A stretch of DNA of 40,881 nucleotides from Gammaproteobacteria bacterium (lineage in GTDB: Bacteria > Pseudomonadota > Gammaproteobacteria > Steroidobacterales > Steroidobacteraceae): NCBI GenBank assembly GCA_016882265.1, contig VGVB01000025.1:1-40881 (forward strand). The letters run 5' to 3'. The notes beneath the pieces were generated by a model. It made no database searches and was not told the DNA's origin. It saw nothing but the letters and a program-made list of their open reading frames with translations. The stretch's first letter is position 1; each line of letters starts with the position of its first letter. Shown here one piece after another: positions 27,621 to 36,697 of the stretch. A program made the position numbers and the translations under genes.

Positions 27621-28525
27621 CGCAGCCGTCCGCCAGCCGCAACGGGCTGTCCTGGGAACAGTGCGGCCGGCAACGTATCGAGGATCTGCTGGCCCGGCAC
27701 CTGCCACCGGCCGACCTCGCTCCGGCGCGGCTGCATGAGGCGATGCGCTATGCCGTGCTCGGGCCGGGCAAGCGCGCCAGGCCACTGCTCGTATACGCCG
27801 CGGCCGAGGCACTCGACCTTCCGCTCGAGTTGGTCGACGCGCCGGCCGTGGCGGTCGAGCTGATTCACGCCTACTCGTTGATCCACGATGACCTGCCGGC
27901 AATGGATGACGACGACCTGCGCCGCGGCCGGCCGACGACGCACCGGGCGTTCGACGAGGCCACGGCGATCCTGGCCGGCGACGCGCTGCAGGTCCTCGCA
28001 TTCGAAATCCTGGCCAGGCCCGCCCGTGGAGTGTCGGATGCCGCGGCGCTGGCGATGATTCGCCTGCTCGCCGCGGCCAGCGGCACCCGCGGCATGGCCG
28101 GCGGTCAGGCGCTGGACCTGGCAGCGGTCGGGCAACCGTTGCCGGTGGCCGGGATCGAAGAGATGTACAATCGCAAGACCGGAGCGCTGATCGGCGCTGC
28201 CGTGCTGATGCCCGCCGCGCTCAATGCCGCGCTGCCGCCGGAGCGCCATCGCGGGCTGGAACGGTTTGCCCGGTGCACCGGTCTCGCTTTCCAGATCGTC
28301 GACGACCTGCTGGACGTCCTCGGCGATCCGGCGGCGACCGGCAAGGCGACCGGTACCGACGCGCGGCATGGCAAGCCGACCTATCCGGCTGCTGCCGGCC
28401 TCGAAGGGGCGCGCGCACGGGTGCATGAACTCGTGGCCGCGGCGCTGGCGGAACTCGCCGGCTTCGGGCCGGGCGCCAGACAGCTTCGGGAGTTCGCGCG
28501 CGAGCTCGGTGCACGCTGCCCCTGA
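27617..28525 (+). CDS. ispA: Farnesyl diphosphate synthase
   Basis: IspA joins IPP with DMAPP and geranyl diphosphate to give farnesyl diphosphate. From GTG at 27617 it has 302 residues, as in E. coli. The first aspartate-rich motif is [10 protein letters not shown] with the two extra residues typical of bacterial FPP synthases, and the second is DDLLD near residue 230. GKRARP and NRKTGALI are also present. Longer in-frame starts lie within xseB and are rejected. Confidence 0.95.
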   Translation: MTQPSASRNGLSWEQCGRQRIEDLLARHLPPADLAPARLHEAMRYAVLGPGKRARPLLVYAAAEALDLPLELVDAPAVAVELIHAYSLIHDDLPAMDDDDLRRGRPTTHRAFDEATAILAGDALQVLAFEILARPARGVSDAAALAMIRLLAAASGTRGMAGGQALDLAAVGQPLPVAGIEEMYNRKTGALIGAAVLMPAALNAALPPERHRGLERFARCTGLAFQIVDDLLDVLGDPAATGKATGTDARHGKPTYPAAAGLEGARARVHELVAAALAELAGFGPGARQLREFARELGARCP

Positions 28526-28554
28526 GCCCATGCCCCCGCCCGATGGTCAGGCTG

Positions 28555-28560
28555 TACACT
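28555..28560 (+). promoter_or_regulatory. -10-like hexamer 6 nt before the dxs start
   Basis: TACACT, then GAGGCC, then ATG at 28567. GAGG could serve as a very close ribosome-binding site, or the box may give a leaderless message from inside the ispA-dxs gap. Confidence 0.3.
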
Positions 28561-28566
28561 GAGGCC

Positions 28567-30462
28567 ATGGACGACCCGCCGCGGCCCGGTCTGCTGGATA
28601 CGATCGAGACGCCGGCCGATCTGCGCGCGCTGCCGCGCGCGGAACTGCCGCGCCTGGCGGCTGAACTGCGCGAGTTCCTCGTGCACGCGGTCGGACCGAT
28701 GGGCGGCCACCTCGCCGCCGGCCTTGGCACGGTCGAACTGACGATCGCCCTGCACTACGTCTTCGATACGCCCTGGGACCGGCTCGTGTGGGACGTCGGT
28801 CACCAGGCCTATCCGCACAAGGTTCTCACCGGCCGGCGCCCACGACTGGGCAGCATCAAGCAGGCGGGCGGCCTGGCCCCGTTCCCGGCGCGCGCCGAGA
28901 GCGTCTACGACAGCTTCGGCGTCGGCCATTCGAGCACTTCGATCAGCGCCGCGCTCGGCATGGCGATCGCCAGCCGCCAGGCCGGCCACGACCGGCGCGT
29001 CGCCGCGATCATCGGTGACGGCGCGATGAGCGCGGGCCTCGCCTGGGAAGCGCTGAACCATGCCGGCAGTCTCGACGTCGACCTGCTGGTCGTGCTGAAC
29101 GACAACGACATGTCCATCTCGCCGAATGTCGGCGCGCTGTCCCGCTACTTCGCCCGGGTGCTGTCCGGCCGGATGTACGCGCACCTGCGCGAGGGCTCGA
29201 AGAAGGTGCTGCGCACGATGCCGGTCGCCTGGGAACTGGCCCGGCGCTCGGAGGTGCATGCCAAGGGCATGGTCCTGCCGGGCACGCTGTTCGAGGAGCT
29301 CGGCTTCAATTACATCGGCCCGGTCAACGGCCATGACCTCGAGGTGCTGGTGACGACACTCGGCAACATGCGCTCGCTGCCGGGACCGCAGTTTCTGCAC
29401 GTCGTGACGCAGAAAGGCCGCGGCTACGCGCCGGCCGAGGCCGACCCGATCACCTGGCATGGTCCCGGCCCGTACGATCCGGTCAGCGGTCGCATCGCAC
29501 GCGACGCCGCCGGCGGACCGACCTACTCCCAGGTGTTCGGCGCGTGGCTCTGCGACGCCGCCGAGCGTGATCCGCGGGTCGTGGCGATCACTCCGGCGAT
29601 GCGCGAAGGTTCCGGGCTGGTCGAGTTCGAGCAGCGTTTCCCGGAGCGTTATTTCGACGTCGCCATCGCCGAGCAGCACGCAGTGACGCTGGCCGCCGGC
29701 CTGGCCTGCGAGGGCCTGCGGCCGGTCGTGGCGATCTACTCCACGTTTCTGCAGCGCGGCTACGATCAGTTGATCCACGACGTCGCGCTGCAGCGCCTGC
29801 CGGTCGTCTTCGCGATCGATCGGGCCGGCCTGGTCGGCGGCGATGGCGCCACGCACCAGGGCTCGTTCGACCTCAGCTTTCTGCGCTGCATCCCCAACCT
29901 GGTGATCATGGCGCCGGCCGATGAGAACGAATGCCGGCAGTTGCTCGACACGGCGCTGGCCCTCGACCTGCCGGCCGCGGTGCGTTATCCGCGCGGGCGC
30001 GGCCCGGGAGTCGCAGTGCAGCGCGAGTCGACGCCCGTGCCGCTCGGGCGCGCGGAGTTGCGCCGGCGTGGCGGCAGCGGACTCGCGCTGCTGTCCTTCG
30101 GCACGATGCTCGGCCAGGCGCTGGCGCTCGGCGCCCACTTCGACGCCACGGTCGTCAACATGCGCTTCGTCAAGCCGCTGGATGAAGAGCTGCTGCGGTC
30201 GCTTGCCGGCAGCCATGACGCCCTGGTCACGCTGGAGGAGAATGCGGCGAGCGGCGGCGCGGGCTCGGCGGTGCTGGAATACCTGCACGGCAATGGCCTC
30301 AGTAGCCCGCTGTACATCGCCGGCATCCCGGACCATTTCATCGAGCACGGCTCGCGTGAGGACAACCTCGCTGCCGCCGGCCTCGATTTCGCCTCGCTGC
30401 GCACTGCGATCGAGCGGTTCTGGCGGCCGGTGCGGCCGGCCCGGGTGCAGCCGGCGGGCTAA
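28567..30462 (+). CDS. dxs: 1-deoxy-D-xylulose-5-phosphate synthase
   Basis: Dxs condenses pyruvate and glyceraldehyde 3-phosphate with thiamine diphosphate, the first step of the MEP route to isoprenoids; DXP also feeds thiamine and pyridoxal synthesis. From ATG 28567 (MDDPPRP) there are 631 residues. The thiamine-binding motif is GDGAMSAG followed by [16 protein letters not shown] and [10 protein letters not shown] are signature segments; the second half has [11 protein letters not shown] and [16 protein letters not shown] start 8 codons earlier (28543) is possible but weaker. IspA, which uses the pathway products, is just upstream. Confidence 0.97.
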   Translation: MDDPPRPGLLDTIETPADLRALPRAELPRLAAELREFLVHAVGPMGGHLAAGLGTVELTIALHYVFDTPWDRLVWDVGHQAYPHKVLTGRRPRLGSIKQAGGLAPFPARAESVYDSFGVGHSSTSISAALGMAIASRQAGHDRRVAAIIGDGAMSAGLAWEALNHAGSLDVDLLVVLNDNDMSISPNVGALSRYFARVLSGRMYAHLREGSKKVLRTMPVAWELARRSEVHAKGMVLPGTLFEELGFNYIGPVNGHDLEVLVTTLGNMRSLPGPQFLHVVTQKGRGYAPAEADPITWHGPGPYDPVSGRIARDAAGGPTYSQVFGAWLCDAAERDPRVVAITPAMREGSGLVEFEQRFPERYFDVAIAEQHAVTLAAGLACEGLRPVVAIYSTFLQRGYDQLIHDVALQRLPVVFAIDRAGLVGGDGATHQGSFDLSFLRCIPNLVIMAPADENECRQLLDTALALDLPAAVRYPRGRGPGVAVQRESTPVPLGRAELRRRGGSGLALLSFGTMLGQALALGAHFDATVVNMRFVKPLDEELLRSLAGSHDALVTLEENAASGGAGSAVLEYLHGNGLSSPLYIAGIPDHFIEHGSREDNLAAAGLDFASLRTAIERFWRPVRPARVQPAG

Positions 30463-30477
30463 TCAGGACCAATCTGG

Positions 30478-30483
30478 TATAGT
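30478..30483 (+). promoter_or_regulatory. Extended -10 of folE2
   Basis: TGGTATAGT contains TATAGT with the TGn extension, 45 bases before the ATG at 30529. AAGGA near 30515 can act as ribosome-binding site. folE2 therefore probably has its own promoter after dxs. Confidence 0.45.
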
Positions 30484-30528
30484 TTGACCGGCGCCGACCG
30501 CCCGCCCGGCCGGCAAGGACCCCCAGCG

Positions 30529-31338
30529 ATGAGCCGGAAGACGACCTCCGCCGCCCCCATTCCCGACGTGCAGAACCGCGCAGACTCGCGCCGCATCGAG
30601 ATCGGCCGGGTCGGCATCAAGGACATCTACCATCCGGTACGGGTCAAGGACCGCTCGGGCGGGGAACAGCACACGATTGCCAGCTTCAACATGTACGTGT
30701 TCCTGCCGCACAACTTCAAGGGCACGCACATGTCGCGCTTCGTCGAGATCCTGAACCAGCACGAGCGCGAGATCTCGGTCGAGTCGTTCGGCGCGATGCT
30801 CGCCGAGATGACCGCGCGGCTCGATTCCGACGCCGGCCACCTGGAAATGAGCTTCCCGTATTTCGTCATGAAGAAGGCACCGGTGTCCGGGGTCGAGAGC
30901 CTGCTCGACTACCGCGCGACGCTGGCCGGTGAGCACAAGCATGGCCGAACCGAGACCTGGCTCAAGGTCGTGGTCCCGGTCACCAGCCTGTGCCCCTGTT
31001 CGAAGGGCATCTCCGAACGCGGCGCGCACAATCAGCGCTCGCACGTGACCATCGCGGCCCGCATCGCCGAGCACGTCTGGATCGAGGAACTGATCGACGT
31101 CGCGGAGCAGGAGGCCAGCAGCGACCTGTACGGCATCCTCAAGCGGCCGGACGAGAAGTACGTGACCGAGCGGGCCTACGACAACCCCAAGTTCGTCGAG
31201 GACATGGTCCGCGACATCGCCATGCGGCTGAACGCCGATCCGCGCATCCGCGCCTACGTGATCGAGTCGGAGAACTTCGAGTCGATCCACAACCATTCCG
31301 CGTACGCGCGCATCGAACTCGACAAGGACCGGCCCTAG
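30529..31338 (+). CDS. folE2: GTP cyclohydrolase IB (FolE2)
   Basis: FolE2 makes 7,8-dihydroneopterin triphosphate from GTP for folate, and unlike FolE does not depend on zinc. The 269-residue product shows the T-fold enzyme's active-site stretch [15 protein letters not shown] with the catalytic cysteine, and [11 protein letters not shown] near the end. The start is ATG at 30529; a TTG at 30484 would overlap the promoter-like box. Its TAG stop shares the CTAG tetranucleotide with the stop of the kinase gene on the other strand. folC, also of this pathway, is far away in the window. Confidence 0.95.
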   Translation: MSRKTTSAAPIPDVQNRADSRRIEIGRVGIKDIYHPVRVKDRSGGEQHTIASFNMYVFLPHNFKGTHMSRFVEILNQHEREISVESFGAMLAEMTARLDSDAGHLEMSFPYFVMKKAPVSGVESLLDYRATLAGEHKHGRTETWLKVVVPVTSLCPCSKGISERGAHNQRSHVTIAARIAEHVWIEELIDVAEQEASSDLYGILKRPDEKYVTERAYDNPKFVEDMVRDIAMRLNADPRIRAYVIESENFESIHNHSAYARIELDKDRP

Positions 31339-32603
31339 CTCACCCCGCGCTGGTCCCCGTTCTGCAGGCGTGCGATCAGGGTCTTCAGGAAGGTCTTGTT
31401 GAAGCGCAACTGGCAGGCCGCCGAGGCCTGCTCAAGCAGCGTCGAGCTGACCCGCAGGATCGTCGCATCGTCATCGGCGACGACCGCGGCCTGGCTCCGG
31501 GCGCCGCGCAGGTAGCTGGTCTCGCCGAAGCAGTCCCCGGCCTCCAGCCGCCCGACCCGGGCGCCGTCGCGCAGCACCGCACAGCGCCCCGCTACGACCA
31601 CGTAGAAGCGGTCGTCGATGTTGCCGGCCCGCACGATTTCATCACCAGCCTGATGCGCCTGCCAGCTTCCGGCGCGCAGCACCTCGCGGATCTCGTCGGC
31701 GGAAAAGTCATGGAAGAACTTGAGCCGGCGCAGGATACCGAAGTGCTCGCGCTGATCGAGCCGGCCGGCCTGGCCGCGCAGCCGCGAGTGCACCCGGGCC
31801 AGCGCCGCGGCAAAGGCCGCGCCATTGGCATGGCGCCGGGCCGGGTCCTTGTGCATCGCGACCGCGACGACCTCCTCGAGCTCGGCCGGTAGCTCGGGCC
31901 GCAGGCTCAGCATCGGCGCCGCGGTGGCGTACACGATCTGATGCAGCAGCCGGGTCAGCGCACCGGCCCGGAACGGCCGCTGCCCGGTCAGCAGCTCGTA
32001 CATGACGGCTCCGAGCGAATACAGGTCCGAGCTGGCAGTCAGCTCCAGCGACTGGACCTGCTCGGGCGACATGTAGCTCGGGCTGCCGGCGATGCCCTCG
32101 ATCCGCGAAATCTCGGCATCGCTGACCAGCGCGATGCCGAAGTCGATCAGGCGCAGGTCGTTGTCCGTCGTCAGCATCAGGTTGCTGGGCTTGATGTCAC
32201 GATGAATCACACCGCGCGCATGCGCGTAGTGCAGCGCGCGGGCGCACTTGAACAGAATCGCGAGCACGTCGTCGACCGGCAGCAGGTTGTCCGGGCGCGT
32301 GTACGTCGCCAGCGTGCGCGCGCCATGGATGAACTCGGTGACCACGTAGCAGAAACCCTCTTCCTCGCCGGCGTCGAAGATCGGCATGATGTTGGGGTGC
32401 TGCAGCATCCCCACCATGTGGGCTTCCGACAGGAACATCTTGCGCGCGATCCGGGCCCGGGCCGGGTCGTCGTCCTCGGCGAAGCGATAGACCTTGATCG
32501 CGACGTCACGCCCGTAGTACGGGTCGTGCGACAGATAGACGACGCCGGTCGAGCCCTTGCCGACCGCGCGGATCACCTCGTACTTGCCGATGCGCGCCGG
32601 CAC
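31335..32603 (-). CDS. Ser/Thr protein kinase with C-terminal cyclic-nucleotide-binding-type domain
   Basis: The 422-residue soluble protein has a complete Hanks-type kinase at about 7-265: [33 protein letters not shown] and [14 protein letters not shown] cNMP-type beta-barrel follows at about 290-405, with [25 protein letters not shown] and the phosphate-cassette-like [15 protein letters not shown], where Glu and Arg of the family motif are kept. A nucleotide or another small ligand may thus control the kinase. There is no membrane segment. The start is GTG at 32603. It follows thiL by 160 bases, at the end of the rib-nusB-thiL train. Substrate unknown. Confidence 0.88.
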   Translation of the reverse strand: MPARIGKYEVIRAVGKGSTGVVYLSHDPYYGRDVAIKVYRFAEDDDPARARIARKMFLSEAHMVGMLQHPNIMPIFDAGEEEGFCYVVTEFIHGARTLATYTRPDNLLPVDDVLAILFKCARALHYAHARGVIHRDIKPSNLMLTTDNDLRLIDFGIALVSDAEISRIEGIAGSPSYMSPEQVQSLELTASSDLYSLGAVMYELLTGQRPFRAGALTRLLHQIVYATAAPMLSLRPELPAELEEVVAVAMHKDPARRHANGAAFAAALARVHSRLRGQAGRLDQREHFGILRRLKFFHDFSADEIREVLRAGSWQAHQAGDEIVRAGNIDDRFYVVVAGRCAVLRDGARVGRLEAGDCFGETSYLRGARSQAAVVADDDATILRVSSTLLEQASAACQLRFNKTFLKTLIARLQNGDQRGVS

Positions 32604-32748
32604 AGCCGGCTCGGCGCGGAGCGGCGCTGGCCGTGCGGTTGGCAGGGTGGCGCTGGAAACGATGATGGCTGGCTACTCCCGAGGGCCGGACGGCGCGCGC
32701 GCGACCGGACTGCGCGGCAGGGTATTTCGTCAAACCGGCCCGAACCGT

Positions 32749-32758
32749 GAACCGGTTC
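32749..32758. promoter_or_regulatory. GAACCGGTTC palindrome upstream of the kinase gene
   Basis: A perfect 10-base palindrome in the 160-base gap between thiL and the cNMP-kinase gene, inside repeated GAACCG words. It may be an operator. No promoter was clear in this gap. Confidence 0.25.
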
Positions 32759-32763
32759 GCTCT

Positions 32764-33741
32764 TCACTGGTGGCCGGGGTCGTGGTGGGCGAAGTGATCG
32801 AAACCGTGACCTGCGTCGCACCCGGCCGGCAGGCCACCGACCCGCACACCCGGCGTCGCAACGATCGTGCCGATGCAGGCCAGCGGCACGAGAGCGGCGA
32901 GTGCCTCGACCCCGGCGCGCGCCGCCGCCGGCGCAGTGAACAGCAATTCGTAGTCGTCGCCGCCGGCGAGCGCAAACCGCAGCGCCTGCGCAAGGTCGGC
33001 CACCGCGCGCAGTGACGGCGACAGCGGCAGATTCCGTGCGTCGAGTTCAGCGCCCACCGCGCTCGCGACGCACATGCGGCCGAGATCGCCGACCAGCCCG
33101 TCGGAAACGTCGATGCAGGCGCTCGCCAGGCCGCGCAGCGCGCAGCCGAGCGCGACCCGCGGCTCCGGGAACTCGAATTTCTGTACGAGTGCCGCCCGTG
33201 CGCCGTCGTCGCCGCTCAACCGGCTCTGCAGCAGCGCGAGGCCCGCGGCCGCGTCGCCCGGCGTGCCACTGATCCAGATGGAGTCGCCGGGCCGGGCGCC
33301 GGTACGACGCAGCGCCTGACCGGGGGCCACGAAACCGGCCACGGTCACGCTCGCGGCCAGCGCGCCGCGCGTCGTGTCGCCGCCGACGAGAGACACGCCG
33401 AAACGCCGGGCCAGCACGGCAAACCCGGCTGCGAATTCCTCCACCCAGTGCTCGTCGACCGCCGGCAGCGTCAGCCCGAGCAGCGCCCAGGCCGGGTCGG
33501 CGCCCATCGCCGCGAGATCACTGAGGTTCACGGCCAGCGCGCGGTGGCCGACGGTCCGGCCCGGCGATTCCGCCGGGAAGTGCACGCCGGCGTTGATCAC
33601 ATCGAGCGCAAGCACCAGTTCCCGGTCCGCTGGCACGCGGACGAGCGCCGCATCGTCGCCGACGCCGAGCCGGACATCGGCCCGGGCAGCGCCGCAGTCG
33701 CGAAACCAGCGCTCAATCAGTTCGAACTCACCGACCGGCAT
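32764..33741 (-). CDS. thiL: Thiamine-monophosphate kinase
   Basis: ThiL phosphorylates thiamine monophosphate to the active diphosphate. The 325 residues show the PurM/AIR-synthase-type fold: GVGDDAALV near residue 27, HRALAVNLSDLAAMGA, GGDTTRG, CIDVSDGLVGDLGR and AGGDDYELLF. It starts 22 bases after the nusB stop, the usual gammaproteobacterial neighbour. pgpA, which often follows thiL, is absent here; the kinase gene takes that place. Dxs, which feeds thiamine synthesis, is encoded about 2 kb away. Confidence 0.95.
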   Translation of the reverse strand: MPVGEFELIERWFRDCGAARADVRLGVGDDAALVRVPADRELVLALDVINAGVHFPAESPGRTVGHRALAVNLSDLAAMGADPAWALLGLTLPAVDEHWVEEFAAGFAVLARRFGVSLVGGDTTRGALAASVTVAGFVAPGQALRRTGARPGDSIWISGTPGDAAAGLALLQSRLSGDDGARAALVQKFEFPEPRVALGCALRGLASACIDVSDGLVGDLGRMCVASAVGAELDARNLPLSPSLRAVADLAQALRFALAGGDDYELLFTAPAAARAGVEALAALVPLACIGTIVATPGVRVGGLPAGCDAGHGFDHFAHHDPGHQ

Positions 33742-33763
33742 CGGCCCGCCCCGGGCAGCCCAC

Positions 33764-34213
33764 TCAGGCTACCGCGCCCCGCTCGACGCTGCGGTACTCA
33801 CGCGAGGCGCGGTCGAGCACCGCATTGACGAAACGATGGCCGTCGGTGGCGCCGAAACGCCGGGCCAGCTCGACGGCCTCGTTGATGACGACCCGGAAGG
33901 GCACGTCCGGCCGGTAACGCAGTTCCCAGAAGCCCAGATACAGGATGGCGTGTTCCACCGGATCGAGGCGCTGCGGCGGCAGGTCCGAGCAGCGCGCGAT
34001 CATGTCGTCGAGGGTGGCCGGATCGGCGCAGATCGCGGCGAGCGCCGCGCGGAAGTAGTCGGCGTCGGCCTTCGCGAAATCCGGGTTGGCGGCAAACTGC
34101 GCATGCAGCTCCTGCCACGCCGGCCCGGCCATCTGCCACTGGTACAGCGCCTGCACCAGCAACCGGCGTGCGGCGCGCCGCGCCCGCGCCGCCTGCGCCG
34201 CCTCGCCCTTCAT
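33764..34213 (-). CDS. nusB: Transcription antitermination factor NusB
   Basis: NusB joins NusE (S10) at boxA RNA to keep RNA polymerase going through rRNA operons. The start is ATG at 34213, overlapping the ribH stop by one base (TGATG), giving 149 residues. The family signatures RRLLVQALYQWQ at the start, RLDPVEHAILYLGFWEL and VVINEAVELARRFG are present. The longer in-frame start at 34471 lies inside ribH and is rejected. Confidence 0.95.
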   Translation of the reverse strand: MKGEAAQAARARRAARRLLVQALYQWQMAGPAWQELHAQFAANPDFAKADADYFRAALAAICADPATLDDMIARCSDLPPQRLDPVEHAILYLGFWELRYRPDVPFRVVINEAVELARRFGATDGHRFVNAVLDRASREYRSVERGAVA

Positions 34214-34692
34214 CAGCCTGCTCCGAGCCGGCGGTGCAGGTTGGCGAGACGGACCGCCGCGGTGGCCGCGTCGGCGCCGCGGTTGCCATCTTTGCCGCCG
34301 GCACGATCCGCTGCCTGGGTGACGGTCGCGGTCGTCAGCACGCCGAACACGACCGGTACGCCGGTGTCGAGCGCCACGCGCGCCAGTCCCGCCGCGCATT
34401 CGCCGGCGACGAAATCGAAATGCGCGGTCTCGCCGCGGATTACGGCGCCGAGCGCAACGATCGCGTCCCACTGGCCAGACCGGGCCATCTGCTGCGCTAC
34501 CGGCGGCAGGTCGAAGGCCCCGGGCACGCGCACCAGTGTGATGGCCGCGGGCGCGGCGCCGTGCCCGGCCAGCGCACGCAGGGCGCCGTCGATGAGGCGC
34601 TCGACGATGAACTCATTGAAGCGCGCGGCGACCAGCGCGAACCGCAGCCCGCCGGCCTGCAGCTCGCCCTCGATGATGCGTACGCCATCCAT
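34213..34692 (-). CDS. ribH: 6,7-dimethyl-8-ribityllumazine synthase
   Basis: RibH condenses the pyrimidine intermediate with the four-carbon unit made by RibB. The product from ATG 34692 (MDGVRIIEG) has 159 residues. Motifs AARFNEFIVERLIDGA, VPGAFDLP, GAVIRGETAHFDFVAGE and TTATVTQA are those of the family; the His in the GET(A)HFD stretch is catalytic. It is separated from ribBX by 305 bases that contain palindromic repeats, so it may need its own promoter or read-through. Confidence 0.96.
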   Translation of the reverse strand: MDGVRIIEGELQAGGLRFALVAARFNEFIVERLIDGALRALAGHGAAPAAITLVRVPGAFDLPPVAQQMARSGQWDAIVALGAVIRGETAHFDFVAGECAAGLARVALDTGVPVVFGVLTTATVTQAADRAGGKDGNRGADAATAAVRLANLHRRLGAG

Positions 34693-34777
34693 CCGCGCAG
34701 TGTATCCGGCGCGCCGCCACGGCGCGAACCAGCTCACGCGGGCCGGGACGGCAGTAGCGATTCCGCGCTACAGCAGG

Positions 34778-34859
34778 GCGGGCTGGGGGCCGGGACACTC
34801 GCTCGCTCGCGCGAGCCCGATTTACGCGCTCGCTCGCGACGTCCCGGCCCCCAGCCCGC
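34778..34859. repeat. REP-like palindrome with 19-bp perfect stem
   Basis: The arms 34778-34796 (GCGGGCTGGGGGCCGGGAC) and 34841-34859 are exact inverse complements. The 44-base loop holds repeated CTCG/GCTCG words, CTCGCGCGAG (a 10-base palindrome) and CCCGATTTACGCG. The complement of this element matches 2791-2870. As RNA it would fold into a very stable hairpin in the 3' region of ribBX. Confidence 0.85.
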
Positions 34860-34948
34860 TGCGATGCCGCGGTCGACACCGCCGCATCACACGGCGCCGG
34901 CGAGGCGGACGGGGCCCGCGAGCGAACTCGTAAAGATCGGCCGAGTCC

Positions 34949-34984
34949 GCGAGCGGGACCCCGGCCGCCGAACCGGCGCCGCGG
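34949..34984 (+). repeat. Dispersed intergenic repeat, copy after ribBX
   Basis: Begins GCGAGCGGGACCCCGGCCGC and ends GGCGCCGCGG; 35 of 36 bases equal 20321-20356. It contains the inverted pair CGCCG-AAC-CGGCG. It ends 13 bases from the ribBX stop. Confidence 0.8.
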
Positions 34985-34997
34985 GCTGGGGCGCGCG

Positions 34998-36095
34998 TCA
35001 GTCCACGTATTCGGTGATCTCGAGGCCGAAGGCGCTGATGCCGAGAAGCTGGCGCGGCGCCGACAGCACGCGCATGCGGGTGACGCCGAGGTCGTGCAGG
35101 ATCTGCGCCCCGATACCGTAAGTGCGCAGCACCGACGGCCGCGGGGTATGGGCCTCGGACCGCGGCCCGGGAGCGGTGATCTCCTGGACTGCGGCGACCA
35201 GTTCGGCCGGCACCTCCGGTGGGCGCAGCAGCACGACCACGCCGTAGTCCTCGCGGGCGATCCGCGCCAGCGCCGGCCGCAGCGCCCAGGCGTGCGGATC
35301 GAGGCGCAGGCCGAGATCGTCGCGCAGCGTGTCGTGCAGGTGCACCCGCACCAGCGGCGCCAGCTCGCCGCCCGGCCCGCCGCGCACCAGCGCGACGTGC
35401 ACGGTGCCGTGCACGTGATCCTCGTACCAGCACATGCGCAGCGGGCCGAACTCGGTCTCGATCATCCGGTCGATGACCCGCTCGATCGAGCTCTCGGCAT
35501 GCAGCCGGTAGCGGATCAGGTCGGCAATCGTGCCGATCTTCAGTCCGTGCCCGGCGGCGAAGCGCTCGAGGTCCGGGCGCCGCGCCATCGAGCCGTCCTC
35601 GTTCAGGATCTCGACAATGACCGCCGCCGGCTCGAAGCCGGCCAGCCGCGCCAGATCGCAGCCGGCCTCGGTATGTCCGGCGCGCGTCAGCACGCCGCCC
35701 GGCTGCGCCATCAGCGGGAACACGTGCCCGGGCTGGCGCAGGTCGTCCGGCCGCGCGCCGGGCGCGACCGCGGTGCGGATCGTATGCGCCCGGTCGTGCG
35801 CCGAGATGCCGGTGGTGACGCCGGCCGCCGCCTCGATGCTGACCGTGAAGCTGGTGCCATGCCGGTCACCGTCGCCGTGCACCATCAGCGGCAGCCGCAG
35901 TTCGCGGCAGCGCTCGCGGGTCAGTGTCAGGCAGATCAGGCCGCGACCGTAGCGGGCCATGAAGTTGATGTCCTCGGATCGCACGCAGGCCGCCGCCATC
36001 AGCAGGTCGCCCTCGTTCTCGCGATCCTCGTCGTCCATCACGACGACCATGCGTCCCGCGGCCAGTTCGACCAGCAATTCCTCGATCGTATTCAT
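34998..36095 (-). CDS. ribBX: 3,4-dihydroxy-2-butanone-4-phosphate synthase with degenerate GTP cyclohydrolase II domain (RibBX)
   Basis: The first ~200 of 365 residues are a full RibB, which makes the four-carbon unit of riboflavin from ribulose 5-phosphate: MDDEDRENEGDLLMAA, DRHGTSFTVSIEA, FPLMAQPGGVLTRAGHTEA. The rest follows the RibA fold (FGPLRMCWYEDHVHGTVHVALV), but the zinc motif CLTGDVFGSLRCDC-type stretch reads HDTLRDDLGLRLDPH with no cysteine, and the RQEGRGIG-type loop is missing. The RibA half is therefore probably inactive. Such RibBX proteins are known from other Gammaproteobacteria within rib clusters. A separate ribA is expected elsewhere. The start overlaps the ribE stop by 4 bases. 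Confidence 0.92.
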   Translation of the reverse strand: MNTIEELLVELAAGRMVVVMDDEDRENEGDLLMAAACVRSEDINFMARYGRGLICLTLTRERCRELRLPLMVHGDGDRHGTSFTVSIEAAAGVTTGISAHDRAHTIRTAVAPGARPDDLRQPGHVFPLMAQPGGVLTRAGHTEAGCDLARLAGFEPAAVIVEILNEDGSMARRPDLERFAAGHGLKIGTIADLIRYRLHAESSIERVIDRMIETEFGPLRMCWYEDHVHGTVHVALVRGGPGGELAPLVRVHLHDTLRDDLGLRLDPHAWALRPALARIAREDYGVVVLLRPPEVPAELVAAVQEITAPGPRSEAHTPRPSVLRTYGIGAQILHDLGVTRMRVLSAPRQLLGISAFGLEITEYVD

Positions 36096-36694
36096 GACTG
36101 TTCCCGTTCCCCGAACAGGCGCTCCAGATAGCGCGCCAGGATGTCCACTTCGAGATTGACCGGAGTGCCGACACGCAGGTCCCCGAGCGTCGTCACCGCG
36201 CGAGTGTGCGGAATCAGGTTGACGTCAAAGACCGCGCCATGCACGCCATTGACGGTCAGGCTGACGCCATCGACCGTCGCCGAGCCCTTGCCGGCGATGT
36301 AGCGCGCCAGCGCCGGCGGTACCTGGAATCCGACCCGCAGCGAGCCGGCCTCCTCGCACAGCCACTCGACCCGGGCGAGGCCATCGACGTGCCCGGTGAC
36401 GAAGTGGCCGCCCAGCGCATCGCCGGCCAGCAGCGCCGGCTCGAGGTTGACCGCGGCGCCCGCGGCCAGCGTTCCGAGCGTGGTGTGCGCGATGGTCTCC
36501 CGCGAGACGATGGCCGCGAAGCCTTCCGCATCGACCCGCACCAGCGTCAGGCACACGCCCGCGACCGCGATGCTGTCACCGACCTGCCAGCCGGCTGTCG
36601 CCAGGCCGCCGCTCGCAATCGACAGTTCGAGATCGCCGTCGCGCAGCATCGCGGCGCGCACCCGGCCGATCGCGCGGACGATGCCCGTGAACAT
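36092..36694 (-). CDS. ribE: Riboflavin synthase (alpha subunit type)
   Basis: This enzyme (also named ribC) converts two dimethylribityllumazine molecules to riboflavin and the pyrimidine precursor. The 200 residues begin with the diagnostic MFTGIV and consist of two similar barrels, each with the SxAVxGVCLTL-type motif: DSIAVAGVCLTLV in the first and GSATVDGVSLTVN in the second. GHFVTGHVDG is also typical. It begins 3 bases after the ribD stop and overlaps ribBX by ATGA. Confidence 0.96.
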   Translation of the reverse strand: MFTGIVRAIGRVRAAMLRDGDLELSIASGGLATAGWQVGDSIAVAGVCLTLVRVDAEGFAAIVSRETIAHTTLGTLAAGAAVNLEPALLAGDALGGHFVTGHVDGLARVEWLCEEAGSLRVGFQVPPALARYIAGKGSATVDGVSLTVNGVHGAVFDVNLIPHTRAVTTLGDLRVGTPVNLEVDILARYLERLFGEREQS

Positions 36695-36697
36695 GCT

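Larger units (their letters stand above)
34693..34997. other. Repeat-bearing gap inside the riboflavin cluster
   Basis: This 305-base gap between ribH and ribBX holds no gene. It contains the perfect palindromic element at 34778-34859 and the core repeat at 34949-34984, with CTCGTAAAGATCGGCCGAG (a 4+4 pairing) between them. I see no FMN-riboswitch-like sequence. Confidence 0.75.

Noticed and set aside
34778..34859. Classical rho-independent terminator
   Set aside because: The stem is strong, but no T-run follows on either strand, and the 44-base loop is too long for the usual form; terminator function is only a possibility.
34693..34997. FMN riboswitch in the riboflavin cluster
   Set aside because: The gap holds palindromic repeats, and none of the conserved short segments of the RFN element could be picked out here or before ribD.
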